This document shows, piece after piece, positions 1-7,266 of a stretch of DNA of 42,009 nt (position 1 is its first letter; each line of letters opens with the position of its first letter). The notes below the pieces were generated by a model. It was not told the DNA's origin. It ran no database searches and worked only from the letters and a program-made list of their open reading frames with translations. The stretch is taken from NCBI GenBank assembly GCA_946546815.1, contig CAMNOL010000009.1, positions 1 through 42,009 on the forward strand, written 5' to 3'. The position numbers and the translations under genes are program-made. The DNA comes from an uncultured Oscillospiraceae bacterium (GTDB lineage: Bacteria; Bacillota; Clostridia; Oscillospirales; Oscillospiraceae).

Positions 1-55
1 AGAATCCCAGCCTTCCAAGCTGGTCGCGTGGGTTCGATTCCCATCACCCGCTCCA
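1..55 (+). tRNA. tRNA-Gly (TCC), 5' end cut by window
   Basis: This is the 3' part of a glycine tRNA. The anticodon stem CCAGC/GCTGG (7-11/19-23) encloses a loop with anticodon TCC at 14-16. A T-arm (GGGTTCGATTCCC) and the acceptor strand CACCCGC follow, and the 3' CCA is encoded at 53-55. The 5' acceptor and D-arm lie before the window. It is the first gene of a five-tRNA cluster and the only one of the five with an encoded CCA. Confidence 0.95.
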
Positions 56-70
56 CCCAGCTTTTTATAT

Positions 71-144
<74 letters not shown>

Positions 145-185
145 TTTTTCCAAAAGCAGAATGCCGTTCCAACTTGATAACATAT

Positions 186-260
<75 letters not shown>

Positions 261-331
261 CTTTTCTTTCAGTTTGTCAGTCAGAACGGTTGGAGCAGTC
301 TGCCGATCTGACTTTCAGCTTTTGTTCATGA

Positions 332-403
332 TGGGATGTCGCCAAGCGGTAAGGCAAAGGACTTTGACTCCTTTATCCGTGGGTTCGAATCCCGCCATCC
401 CAG
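332..403 (+). tRNA. tRNA-Gln (TTG)
   Basis: Acceptor TGGGATG (332-338) pairs with CATCCCA (396-402). The anticodon stem AAGGA/TCCTT encloses loop CTTTGAC with anticodon TTG, which reads CAA. The U1-A72 first pair is characteristic of tRNA-Gln. Discriminator G403; no encoded CCA. Confidence 0.96.
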
Positions 404-427
404 TTTTATTTTAACAGCAACAGATAT

Positions 428-500
428 GACTCAGTAGCTCAGCTGGCAGAGCAGCACCCTTTTAAGGTGACGGTCCGGGGTTCGAATCCCCGCTGGGTCA
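428..500 (+). tRNA. tRNA-Lys (TTT)
   Basis: Acceptor GACTCAG (428-434) pairs with CTGGGTC (493-499). The anticodon stem CACC/GGTG encloses loop CTTTTAA with TTT. Discriminator A500; no encoded CCA. It is the last gene of the tRNA cluster and is followed at once by a strong terminator. Confidence 0.96.
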
Positions 501-503
501 TAC

Positions 504-538
504 ACCGCCGTGGACTTGTTCCACGGCGGTTTTCTTTT
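504..538 (+). terminator. Terminator of the tRNA cluster
   Basis: A 10-bp stem ACCGCCGTGG/CCACGGCGGT (504-513/521-530) has a 7-nt loop and is followed by TTTTCTTTT. This is a classic Rho-independent terminator four bases after tRNA-Lys. No gene was seen in the following stretch up to the promoter at 719. Confidence 0.93.
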
Positions 539-718
539 GCCCATACGGAAAGACAGACGATTTTTATCGCAATCCTGTCAATCCTGCCGCAGTTCATCCC
601 GCAGAACCCCCGGAGCTTCGTTGTTCCGCCCTCCGCCTGTGTTTCGAACGCTCCTGTCCCTGGGACAATGGGAGGATAAGGGAAAGGCGAAAAAGGAAAG
701 GGAGATTCGAAAAAAGGA

Positions 719-747
719 TTGCAAATCCCCGGCAGAAGAGGTATGAT
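719..747 (+). promoter_or_regulatory. Sigma-A promoter of the 6S-like RNA
   Basis: TTGCAA (719-724) and TATGAT (742-747) are separated by exactly 17 bp. The expected start is near 754, where the structured RNA begins. Confidence 0.7.
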
Positions 748-753
748 TTCCTC

Positions 754-945
754 AGGGAGAGGAACTGCAAAGGGGCGACTCAGCCCGGAAGCCCAAAGGC
801 GGCGTGGGGGTCCCTGAAGTACATCCTGCCCACCTTGGAACACGGGGGGACATTCTCTGTGACACCGCCGGAGAGCGCCCCCTCGCCAAGAATTCCGCAG
901 CAAACGGCGAACCGCCCGTTCTGCTGATCGATTCGTTCCTTTTTT
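754..945 (+). ncRNA. Candidate 6S-like regulatory RNA (ssrS?)
   Basis: The stretch between the tRNA terminator and the gene at 984 holds a promoter followed by a roughly 192-nt RNA whose ends pair. AGAGGAAC (758-765) matches GTTCCTTT (935-942), running into a T tract (940-945) that could terminate transcription. Inside, arms such as GGGGCG/CGCCCC, GGCGG/CCGCC and GTCCC/GGGAC fold into a rod with internal loops. A CACCTTGGAAC segment near the top resembles the 3' apical region of known 6S RNAs. Length, closing stem and rod shape fit 6S RNA, which binds the sigma-70/sigma-A holoenzyme. It could instead be an attenuating leader of the gene at 984. The family call is inferred from shape, not from a covariance search. 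Confidence 0.55.
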
Positions 946-983
946 AGCTGACAACAGTCTGACGGTTTAAGGAGGCGAACACT

Positions 984-1943
984 ATGAAAAACGGAGCAAA
1001 AAAACTGCTGATTATGGCGTTTTGCGTCATTCTGGCCCTGTTTTCCATCTTTGGCGCATCCAAATGGGCGTCCGCGCCGGAGAATCACAGGGAGACCATT
1101 CAATATCTGGATGACAGGAGAACGGCGGTGCTGGAGCTGGCCGGAGCGTCCACGGCGGCTTCCATTGCAATTACCGTGTCGCCGGGAGACATCGGAACCC
1201 CCATTGCCAACAAACTGGCCGACCTCAGTTCCTACTTTCTGCTGATTGTTTCTGCGCTGGTGTTGGAGAAGTACCTGGTGACCATCACCGGCTATGTGGC
1301 ATTCACCTACCTGATCCCCATCGCCTGCCTGCTGCTGATCCTGGCGGTTCAGTTCTGGGACAGAACCTTCACCAGGGCGGCTGCAAAGGTGGCGGCCTTT
1401 GGCGTGGCCATCGTGCTTCTGGTGCCGCTGAGCGTTCGCCTTTCCAGAATGATTGAAGCCACCTATCAGGATGTTCATCAGGCGATCGCCTTTGCGGAGG
1501 AGGTGGAGGAAGGGGAGCTGCTGACGGAGATCACGGAGCCGGAGCAGTCCGCCCAGGGAGCTGCCGAACAGTCCGCCGCGGGAACCGCCGGAGAAGAAGA
1601 GGCGGACCGCGCCTGGTGGCAGAAGTTCTCAGACGGGATCACCGGCCGTATGAACAACGCCGCCGGCGTGGCTCAGGACACGCTGAACCAGATCCGGGAG
1701 GACCTGAACGGCATCGTGAATCAGGTCACCGTCGCGCCTGAAAAACTGAAGGAGCTGCTGAACCACTTTATTGAGGCAGTGGCGGTGCTCATCGTCACCT
1801 CCTGCGTCATTCCTGTTCTTGTGCTGCTGTCCCTGTTCTGGCTGATCAAGCTGTTTTTCGGAGTGGACATTCCTCTTCCGCCCCGACACTTCGGCAAGCG
1901 GATGTTCAGGAACCGGGAAAATGATGGAGAAAAACAGGAATGA
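984..1943 (+). CDS. Unknown multi-pass membrane protein
   Basis: I do not recognise this 319-residue protein. It starts at ATG with AGGAGG 7 nt upstream. An N-terminal hydrophobic segment (about residues 8-24) resembles a signal anchor. Further hydrophobic segments lie at about 82-99, 102-123 and 133-150, and a final one at about 264-292. Between the third and last is a soluble stretch rich in Glu and Ala (165-260) that looks helical, possibly coiled-coil. The C-terminus is basic. It is a single gene followed by a terminator shared with the convergent NUDIX gene, so neighbours give no hint of function. Confidence 0.85.
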   Translation: MKNGAKKLLIMAFCVILALFSIFGASKWASAPENHRETIQYLDDRRTAVLELAGASTAASIAITVSPGDIGTPIANKLADLSSYFLLIVSALVLEKYLVTITGYVAFTYLIPIACLLLILAVQFWDRTFTRAAAKVAAFGVAIVLLVPLSVRLSRMIEATYQDVHQAIAFAEEVEEGELLTEITEPEQSAQGAAEQSAAGTAGEEEADRAWWQKFSDGITGRMNNAAGVAQDTLNQIREDLNGIVNQVTVAPEKLKELLNHFIEAVAVLIVTSCVIPVLVLLSLFWLIKLFFGVDIPLPPRHFGKRMFRNRENDGEKQE

Positions 1944-1982
1944 TCCGTTCCTCTCTCCGATAACAGATATAAATGTAAAAAA

Positions 1983-2015
1983 CAGCGTTCACTGTCTGAC
2001 GGTGGACGCTGCTTT
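1983..2015. terminator. Bidirectional terminator between convergent genes
   Basis: CAGCGTTCAC (1983-1992) pairs with GTGGACGCTG (2002-2011) with one G-T pair. It is flanked by AAAAAA on the left, which is a T tract for the minus strand, and CTTTC on the right. It serves mainly the minus-strand NUDIX gene and probably also the gene ending at 1943. Confidence 0.75.
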
Positions 2016-2052
2016 CATTCCTGTGGTGCAGAAAGGCGCTGCCTGCCCCTGG

Positions 2053-2616
2053 TCAGCAATTGGCCCAGAGGTAGCAGTAAGCCTGGGTGCGGGCGGCAAA
2101 GGGGGCGCGCTCCCGGATGAGCTGACGCACCTGCTCCCGGGTGTACCATCCGGCCTCGATCTCCTCCTCCGCGGAGGTGCTGGGGGCAAAGGTGCCGTCG
2201 GCGGTGCCCACCACGCAGAGGGTCTTTTCGTTGGAAAAGCCCACCGCCCCGTAGGAGTTGTACAGGTGGGTTTTCACACCGGTGAGCTGCAGACCGGTCT
2301 CCTCCCGCAGCTCCCGCTCCGCAGCCTGGTCAGGGGTCTCGCCGGGGTCGATGAGACCGGCGGGAAAGTTGTACACCGCGCATCCGATGGCCATGCGGAA
2401 TTCCCGGTTCAGCAGGATCTTTTCCCCGCTCTCGTCGTGGAGGATCAGCACCACCGCCTCCGCCGGGTGGTCGTGGAGGGACGCGAAATCCCCCAGCTCC
2501 GGGGTGCGGGCCACCATTTCGTAGTCCTTGGCCCTGCCCGCTTCGGTCTGGTAGTGCAGATCAAACCGGGTGATATACTTTCCCTGGTGTATTTTCGTGT
2601 AGCCTTTGTATTTCAT
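2053..2616 (-). CDS. NUDIX hydrolase, ADP-ribose pyrophosphatase-like
   Basis: This 187-residue protein carries a complete Nudix box (G-x5-E-x7-RELREETGL, beginning GLIDPGE). Nudix enzymes use this box to bind Mg2+ and hydrolyse nucleoside diphosphates linked to another moiety. The overall arrangement resembles ADP-ribose pyrophosphatases, but the substrate is not proven. The start at 2616 (MKYKGYTK) is chosen because AGAGGA lies upstream and the conserved fold begins here; an in-frame upstream ATG at 2673 has no good ribosome site. It has its own promoter at 2685-2713 and is monocistronic. Confidence 0.9.
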   Translation of the reverse strand: MKYKGYTKIHQGKYITRFDLHYQTEAGRAKDYEMVARTPELGDFASLHDHPAEAVVLILHDESGEKILLNREFRMAIGCAVYNFPAGLIDPGETPDQAAERELREETGLQLTGVKTHLYNSYGAVGFSNEKTLCVVGTADGTFAPSTSAEEEIEAGWYTREQVRQLIRERAPFAARTQAYCYLWANC

Positions 2617-2684
2617 AGAAGAGGTCCTCTTATTCTCGGTTCTCGCGCCTGTGGGAAAAGGGGGCTGCCCCAAGCGTCTGCATT

Positions 2685-2713
2685 ATTATACGCTGGAGGA
2701 AAACGGAATACAA
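2685..2713 (-). promoter_or_regulatory. Promoter of the NUDIX gene
   Basis: On the minus strand TTGTAT (2713-2708) and TATAAT (2690-2685) are separated by 17 bp. Predicted transcription starts about 60 nt before the chosen start codon. Confidence 0.7.
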
Positions 2714-2849
2714 GGAAAACCCGAAGGGGAAAGACACTTTTCGGAAAAATGTGCGCCGACGGATGACGCGGCAGGCTTTTCCGGTGAGTTTTTATATTTT
2801 TCTACAGAATTTCTCTGGTCTTACGGGCTATGTTTTCCGTTTTATTGCA

Positions 2850-2917
2850 TTTACCTTTCAAGAATCACGGGTTATAATAACTTGAGCTGCTTTGCAGGAG
2901 GTTGATTCGTCCTGCAA
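2850..2917 (+). promoter_or_regulatory. Promoter and leader hairpin of the PurF-like gene
   Basis: A perfect TATAAT lies at 2873-2878, with TTTACC at 2850-2855 and a 17-bp spacer. Shortly downstream the leader contains a perfect 8-bp hairpin, TTGCAGGA (2892-2899) with TCCTGCAA (2910-2917). No purine riboswitch consensus was recognised. The 2617-2950 gap holds only this promoter and the divergent NUDIX promoter. Confidence 0.65.
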
Positions 2918-2950
2918 TAGGACCGATTTCTCAGACAGGAGCAAGGATAT

Positions 2951-4357
2951 ATGAGCGGTTTTTTTGGCGTAGCAACGAAGGAAAGCTGTACGTTTGACCT
3001 GTTTTTCGGAACAGATTACCATTCTCATTTGGGTACCCGTCGTGCCGGCATGGCAGTGTTCGGGCCCAATGGGTTCCGCAAATCCATTCACAATATCGAG
3101 AACTCTCCCTTCCGCACCAAGTTTGACAGCAGCCTGGATAAGCTGGACGGTCATTTGGGCATCGGCTGTATCTCTGACTTTGAGGCACAGCCCATTCTGG
3201 TGCGCTCCCACCACGGCACGTTTGCTGTGGCGACGGTGAGCAAGATCAACAATGCGGACGAGATCGTGGAGAAGATCCTGAAAAACGGCACCCACTTTTT
3301 CGAGATGAGCAACGGAGAGATCAACCCCACCGAGCTGGTGGTGTCCCTCATCAACCAGAAGGACAACCTGATCGAGGGCATCAAGTACGCACTGGACACC
3401 GTGGACGGCTCTCTATCCATGCTGGTGCTGACCGAGCGGGGCATTTACGCCGCCCGGGACAATCACGGACGCACCCCGGTGGTGCTGGGCAAAAAGCCTG
3501 ACGCCCGCTGCGCCGCCTTTGAGAGCTTTTCCTACCTGAATTTGGGCTACGAGGATGACCGGGAACTTGGCCCCGGCGAGATCGTGGTGTTTGACGCCGA
3601 AGGAGTCCATACCCTGGTCAAGCCCGGGAACAAGATGAAGATCTGCACCTTCCTGTGGGTTTACTATGGCTACCCTTCCGCCACCTACGAGGGCATTAGT
3701 GTGGAACAGATGCGCTACAACTGCGGAGAGCTGCTGGCCCGCCGGGACACCGGGGTGGAAGCCGACGTGGTGGCCGGCGTGCCCGATTCCGGAACCGCTC
3801 ACGCCGTGGGCTACGCCAACGAGTCCGGTATCCCATTCTCCCGTCCCTTTATCAAATACACCCCCACCTGGCCCCGCTCCTTTATGCCCACCATTCAGGA
3901 GAAGCGGGACATGATCGCCCACATGAAGCTGATTCCCGTCCGGGAGCTCATTGAGGGCAAAAAGCTGCTGCTCATTGACGACTCCATCGTTCGCGGCACC
4001 CAGCTCCGGGAGACCACCGAATTCCTGTACGAGAACGGTGCAAAGGAGGTCCATATCCGGCCCGCCTGCCCGCCGCTGCTGTTTGGGTGCAAATATCTGA
4101 ACTTTTCCCGCTCCACCTCGGAGATGGAGCTGATTGCCCGCCGGGTCATTGAGGAGCTGGAGGGCGGCCCTGTTTCCCGGGAAGTGGTGCAGGAGTACGC
4201 CGACCCGGATTCCGAGAAGTATCAAAAGATGATCGACCGCATCTGTGAGAAGCTGAATTTCACTTCTCTGCGCTATCACCGGCTGGATGATATGCTGGAG
4301 TCTGTGGGCATCGACAAGGACTGCCTGTGCACCTACTGCTGGGACGGCAGAGAGTAA
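2951..4357 (+). CDS. PurF-like amidophosphoribosyltransferase with degenerate glutaminase site
   Basis: This 468-residue protein has the two-domain layout of glutamine-PRPP amidotransferase, the first enzyme of purine synthesis. The PRPP-binding loop is intact (LLLIDDSIVRGT, 339-350). Four cysteines match the positions of the Fe-S cluster ligands of Bacillus-type PurF (Cys232, Cys380, Cys460, Cys463). The glutaminase half is not canonical. The protein starts M-S-G-F-F-G-V where active PurF starts M-C-G-V-F-G-I, so the nucleophile Cys1 is Ser. The GHVRY(A/S)T segment reads GCISD, and the HNGNL oxyanion segment reads TVSKI. Glutamine-dependent activity is therefore doubtful; ammonia-dependent or other phosphoribosyl chemistry is possible. 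RBS AGGAG (2937-2941). A canonical purF probably exists elsewhere. The gene is monocistronic. Confidence 0.9.
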   Translation: MSGFFGVATKESCTFDLFFGTDYHSHLGTRRAGMAVFGPNGFRKSIHNIENSPFRTKFDSSLDKLDGHLGIGCISDFEAQPILVRSHHGTFAVATVSKINNADEIVEKILKNGTHFFEMSNGEINPTELVVSLINQKDNLIEGIKYALDTVDGSLSMLVLTERGIYAARDNHGRTPVVLGKKPDARCAAFESFSYLNLGYEDDRELGPGEIVVFDAEGVHTLVKPGNKMKICTFLWVYYGYPSATYEGISVEQMRYNCGELLARRDTGVEADVVAGVPDSGTAHAVGYANESGIPFSRPFIKYTPTWPRSFMPTIQEKRDMIAHMKLIPVRELIEGKKLLLIDDSIVRGTQLRETTEFLYENGAKEVHIRPACPPLLFGCKYLNFSRSTSEMELIARRVIEELEGGPVSREVVQEYADPDSEKYQKMIDRICEKLNFTSLRYHRLDDMLESVGIDKDCLCTYCWDGRE

Positions 4358-4380
4358 ATTCCATGATCCGCCAAGTCATC

Positions 4381-4413
4381 GGGGGCTGTTCTGCGTTTGG
4401 GACAGCTCCCTTT
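4381..4413 (+). terminator. Weak terminator after the PurF-like gene
   Basis: GGGGGCTGTT (4381-4390) pairs with GACAGCTCCC (4401-4410) with G-T pairs, followed by only TTTGTG. The U tract is poor, so termination may be partial. Confidence 0.4.
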
Positions 4414-4452
4414 GTGCCCCTCTGGGGAGGAAGGGGTCTCCAGAAGTTTTCA

Positions 4453-4481
4453 TTTACAACCTGCCGGAGGGCTGATATAAT
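4453..4481 (+). promoter_or_regulatory. Strong extended -10 promoter for the C39-like/SEDS pair
   Basis: TTTACA (4453-4458), a 17-bp spacer and TATAAT (4476-4481) are preceded by TGA, giving an extended -10. It lies 118 bp upstream of the TTG start at 4599 and should drive both downstream genes. Confidence 0.8.
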
Positions 4482-4598
4482 AAGGGAAATTTCAGGATTT
4501 TCCGTTCCCTGCAAGGCCCTTGCCGTGCCGGCGCTGGAACTGCTCCGCTGAGGCCCAAGGGAGAGCAGGGGATGTTTTGACAAAAGGAGGGAGCTTCC

Positions 4599-5819
4599 TT
4601 GCAGAAAGAGAAGCGTTCCAGACGCCGGGAGCGGCGCCGGCAGGGAGAGCACCTGCGTCCCTGGCTGCAGGTGGAATACGTGATTCTTCTGATCACGCTG
4701 GCAGCCGCTCTGATCATCACCGGAGGCGGGGTGGCCAATTTTGTGCGCGCCGGCATAGAAACCAGCAAAGACCGCAGGGAAAGTGCGGCAAATGAGCAGG
4801 AATATGTCACCTTTTTCCGCCATGTCATCAACGGCGCCGGCGTCCGGAAGGAGGAGACGGAGGAGGAATCGGCGCTGCCCCAGCTGGATGTGGATCTGAC
4901 TCAATTTGCCGACGACAAGGGCTATGGGGGCAAGGTCTACGCCCTGCTGGAGAAGTACCCCAATGAGGTGGAGACCATTCTTACCTGGTACGAAAAGACC
5001 AGTATTTATCAGAATGACGCCTGGACCACGGTGGGAGAGGCGTATCCGGAGCTTGCCATTCCTGAACGGCTGCTGCAGCTGGTCATCAACAATGAGGAGA
5101 CCATCTCCGTGGTGGCGGGCTATCCTTCCCGGGAGGAGGAGCCGACCGAGGCAGACCTGAGCGGCGAGCTGAACCGGGAAAAGGTGCCGCTGTTCCTTCA
5201 GTGGGATCCCCGCTGGGGCTTTGAAGAGTACGGCGACGGCATGATCTGCTACACCGGCTGCGGCCCCACCTGCCTGGCTATGGTGGCCTTCCAGCTGCTG
5301 CAGGACACGTCTGTTACCCCCAAAACCGTGGCGGATTTTGCAGACCGGGCCGGGTATTACACCGACGGTGTGGGCTCCGCCTGGACGCTGATGGGCAAGG
5401 GCTGTGAGCACTTCGGACTGACTGCGGAGGAAATCAGCGTATCCGAGCGCAAAATGGAGGATCGGCTGGCCCAGGGCAAGCCCCTGATCTGCGCGGTGGG
5501 CAAAGGTGATTTCACCCAATCCGGCCACTTTATCGTGCTCACCGGCTACGAAAACGGCTCATTCACCGTCAACGACCCCAACAGCAAGGTCCGCAGCGCT
5601 CAGACCTGGACCTTCCAACAGCTCAGCGGCCAGCTCCGCAACATCTGGGCCATGTCCGTCGACAATAGCGCAGCAGCAGCGGGGGGTGCGGAGGCAGAGG
5701 ACGCTGACACCGGAGCAGAAGCTGCCCAGAACGCAGAAGGCACTGATACCGAAACAGGTGCAGCCCAGACCGGGGAAGGTGCTGAAACGGGAGCGGAGAC
5801 GGAAGCTGCGGCGCCCTGA
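4599..5819 (+). CDS. Membrane-anchored C39-like (Peptidase_C39_2) cysteine protease
   Basis: The protein has 406 residues and a TTG start, chosen because AAAGGAGG lies 8 nt upstream (4583-4590). A short basic cytoplasmic tail (1-25) precedes one membrane helix (about 27-48), so the rest is probably extracytoplasmic. The C-terminal half has the papain-like C39-type signature: Gln201 in FLQWDPRWG, Cys221 in GCGPTCLAM, His310 in SGHFIVLTGY and the NDPNS segment at 325-329. Such domains cleave peptides or act on wall peptides; the substrate is unknown here. After about residue 357 comes a low-complexity tail of Ala, Glu, Gly and Thr repeats, probably disordered. It is 30 bp upstream of a SEDS gene and probably co-transcribed, hinting at an envelope role. 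Confidence 0.85.
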   Translation: MQKEKRSRRRERRRQGEHLRPWLQVEYVILLITLAAALIITGGGVANFVRAGIETSKDRRESAANEQEYVTFFRHVINGAGVRKEETEEESALPQLDVDLTQFADDKGYGGKVYALLEKYPNEVETILTWYEKTSIYQNDAWTTVGEAYPELAIPERLLQLVINNEETISVVAGYPSREEEPTEADLSGELNREKVPLFLQWDPRWGFEEYGDGMICYTGCGPTCLAMVAFQLLQDTSVTPKTVADFADRAGYYTDGVGSAWTLMGKGCEHFGLTAEEISVSERKMEDRLAQGKPLICAVGKGDFTQSGHFIVLTGYENGSFTVNDPNSKVRSAQTWTFQQLSGQLRNIWAMSVDNSAAAAGGAEAEDADTGAEAAQNAEGTDTETGAAQTGEGAETGAETEAAAP

Positions 5820-5849
5820 CCCGTCCTATTATGAAACCGAGGTGGTTAA

Positions 5850-7124
5850 ATGTCCGCTTTGCGGGACTTGATTCTTGACGCACTGAAACAGGCAGACCAT
5901 CTGCTGCTGGCCCTGTGCTGCGCCGCCAACCTGTACGGGATCGTGCTGATTTACTCCGCCACCCGATACAAGACAGCGCTGCACTCCATGGCCTTCAAGC
6001 AGGGCATCTCCATGGTCATCGGCATTGTGCTGTACTTCGCGGTGAGCCAGTTCAATATTGATGTGTTCCGAACCCACTGGAAGCAGGTCATCGCCGGCTG
6101 CACGGTGCTGGTTTTGCTGCTGAGGACGCCGCTGGGCAAGAGTGTTTCCGGCAACCGGGCCTGGTTGCAGATTCCCCACCTGTCTGCCTTCACCATTCAG
6201 CCTGCCGAGATCAACAAGATTTTCTTCGCCATTCTGCTGGCCCATCTAATCGTCTATCTGAAACGCCAGCGCAAGCTGAACAAACTCAAATCCGTTGTCA
6301 CCATGGGGGCGCTGCTGGGCTACTTTGTAGGACTTTACTATGTGATCTCCGGCGACATGGGCTCCTGCCTGATCTTCTTTGCCATTTTCATTGTCATGCT
6401 GTGGACCGGCGGCGTCAGTCCTCTGTGGTTTGCAGCAGGAATCGGCGCCGTGGTGCCGGCCGTGATGTTTATCTGGCCCAGAATACCCGCTGACAACTAC
6501 CAAAAAAAGCGAATTCTGGTGCTTTTCGATCACACTTTAGACCCTCAGGGCACCGGCTTCCAGCAGGAGCACGGTATTCTGGCGGTGCGCTCCGGCGGCC
6601 TGCTGGGACAGGGCTTTATGAAAGGCGTGCTGACCCAGTCCGCCCAGAACAACCGGCTCTCCCAGCGCTTCAGCGACTTCATCTTTGCCTCCTGCTGCGA
6701 GGAGTGGGGACTGCTGGGGGCAGCGGTGGTGATCCTGCTGCTGACCGCCATCATCCTCCGCATCATGTATGTGGGCCTGCGCTGCAACGACCCCTTTGCC
6801 ATGCTGGTGTGCATGGGCTTTGCAGGGATGTTCATGGCTCAGGTGGGCATCAACATCGGTATGTGCCTGTACGTCATGCCCGTCATCGGCCTGACGCTGC
6901 CCTTTTTCAGCGCAGGCGGCACCTCCGTCATGGTGAACTTCCTCATTATGGGCATTGTCTCCGGCATCCGGAACCGAAGCGAACCGGAGTGGCTGAAAAA
7001 TACGGAGACTCCGGAACCGCCGCCGCCTCAGGAAAACCAGCAGCCCCGGCGCAAGAGCGTGCTGTTTACCCCCGGTGACCGGACCCGGAGCCATCGGACC
7101 GGTTCCATCCGCCGCCGCCGATGA
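5850..7124 (+). CDS. SEDS family protein (FtsW/RodA/SpoVE)
   Basis: This is a 424-residue polytopic membrane protein with about ten hydrophobic segments. It carries the SEDS signature near the C-terminal end of the membrane domain (YVMPVIGLTLPFFSAGGTS) and the SDFIFA..EEWGLLGA loop matching SEDS D/H-DFIFA..E-GL. SEDS proteins polymerise lipid II into glycan strands together with a class B penicillin-binding protein. No PBP lies nearby, so it cannot be assigned to elongation, division or sporulation; the sequence looks most RodA-like. The C-terminus is a Pro/Arg-rich cytoplasmic tail. RBS GAGGTGG lies upstream of ATG. It ends before a long terminator hairpin. Confidence 0.9.
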   Translation: MSALRDLILDALKQADHLLLALCCAANLYGIVLIYSATRYKTALHSMAFKQGISMVIGIVLYFAVSQFNIDVFRTHWKQVIAGCTVLVLLLRTPLGKSVSGNRAWLQIPHLSAFTIQPAEINKIFFAILLAHLIVYLKRQRKLNKLKSVVTMGALLGYFVGLYYVISGDMGSCLIFFAIFIVMLWTGGVSPLWFAAGIGAVVPAVMFIWPRIPADNYQKKRILVLFDHTLDPQGTGFQQEHGILAVRSGGLLGQGFMKGVLTQSAQNNRLSQRFSDFIFASCCEEWGLLGAAVVILLLTAIILRIMYVGLRCNDPFAMLVCMGFAGMFMAQVGINIGMCLYVMPVIGLTLPFFSAGGTSVMVNFLIMGIVSGIRNRSEPEWLKNTETPEPPPPQENQQPRRKSVLFTPGDRTRSHRTGSIRRRR

Positions 7125-7171
7125 CCAAAAGAAAACCCCCGGTTTGGGGGGGCACAGAATGCAATAAAGTG

Positions 7172-7210
7172 AAACAGAGGAGTGAGCTTGTTTGGTTCAC
7201 TCCTCTGTTT
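7172..7210. terminator. Bidirectional terminator, 14-bp stem
   Basis: AAACAGAGGAGTGA (7172-7185) is perfectly complementary to TCACTCCTCTGTTT (7197-7210). The A/T ends provide short T tracts on both strands. It separates the SEDS gene from the convergent peptidase gene. Confidence 0.85.
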
Positions 7211-7266
7211 GATACGATTTTGCCTGTCCGATCAACGATCGCTTCCACTGATCCCGGCAAGTGGAT

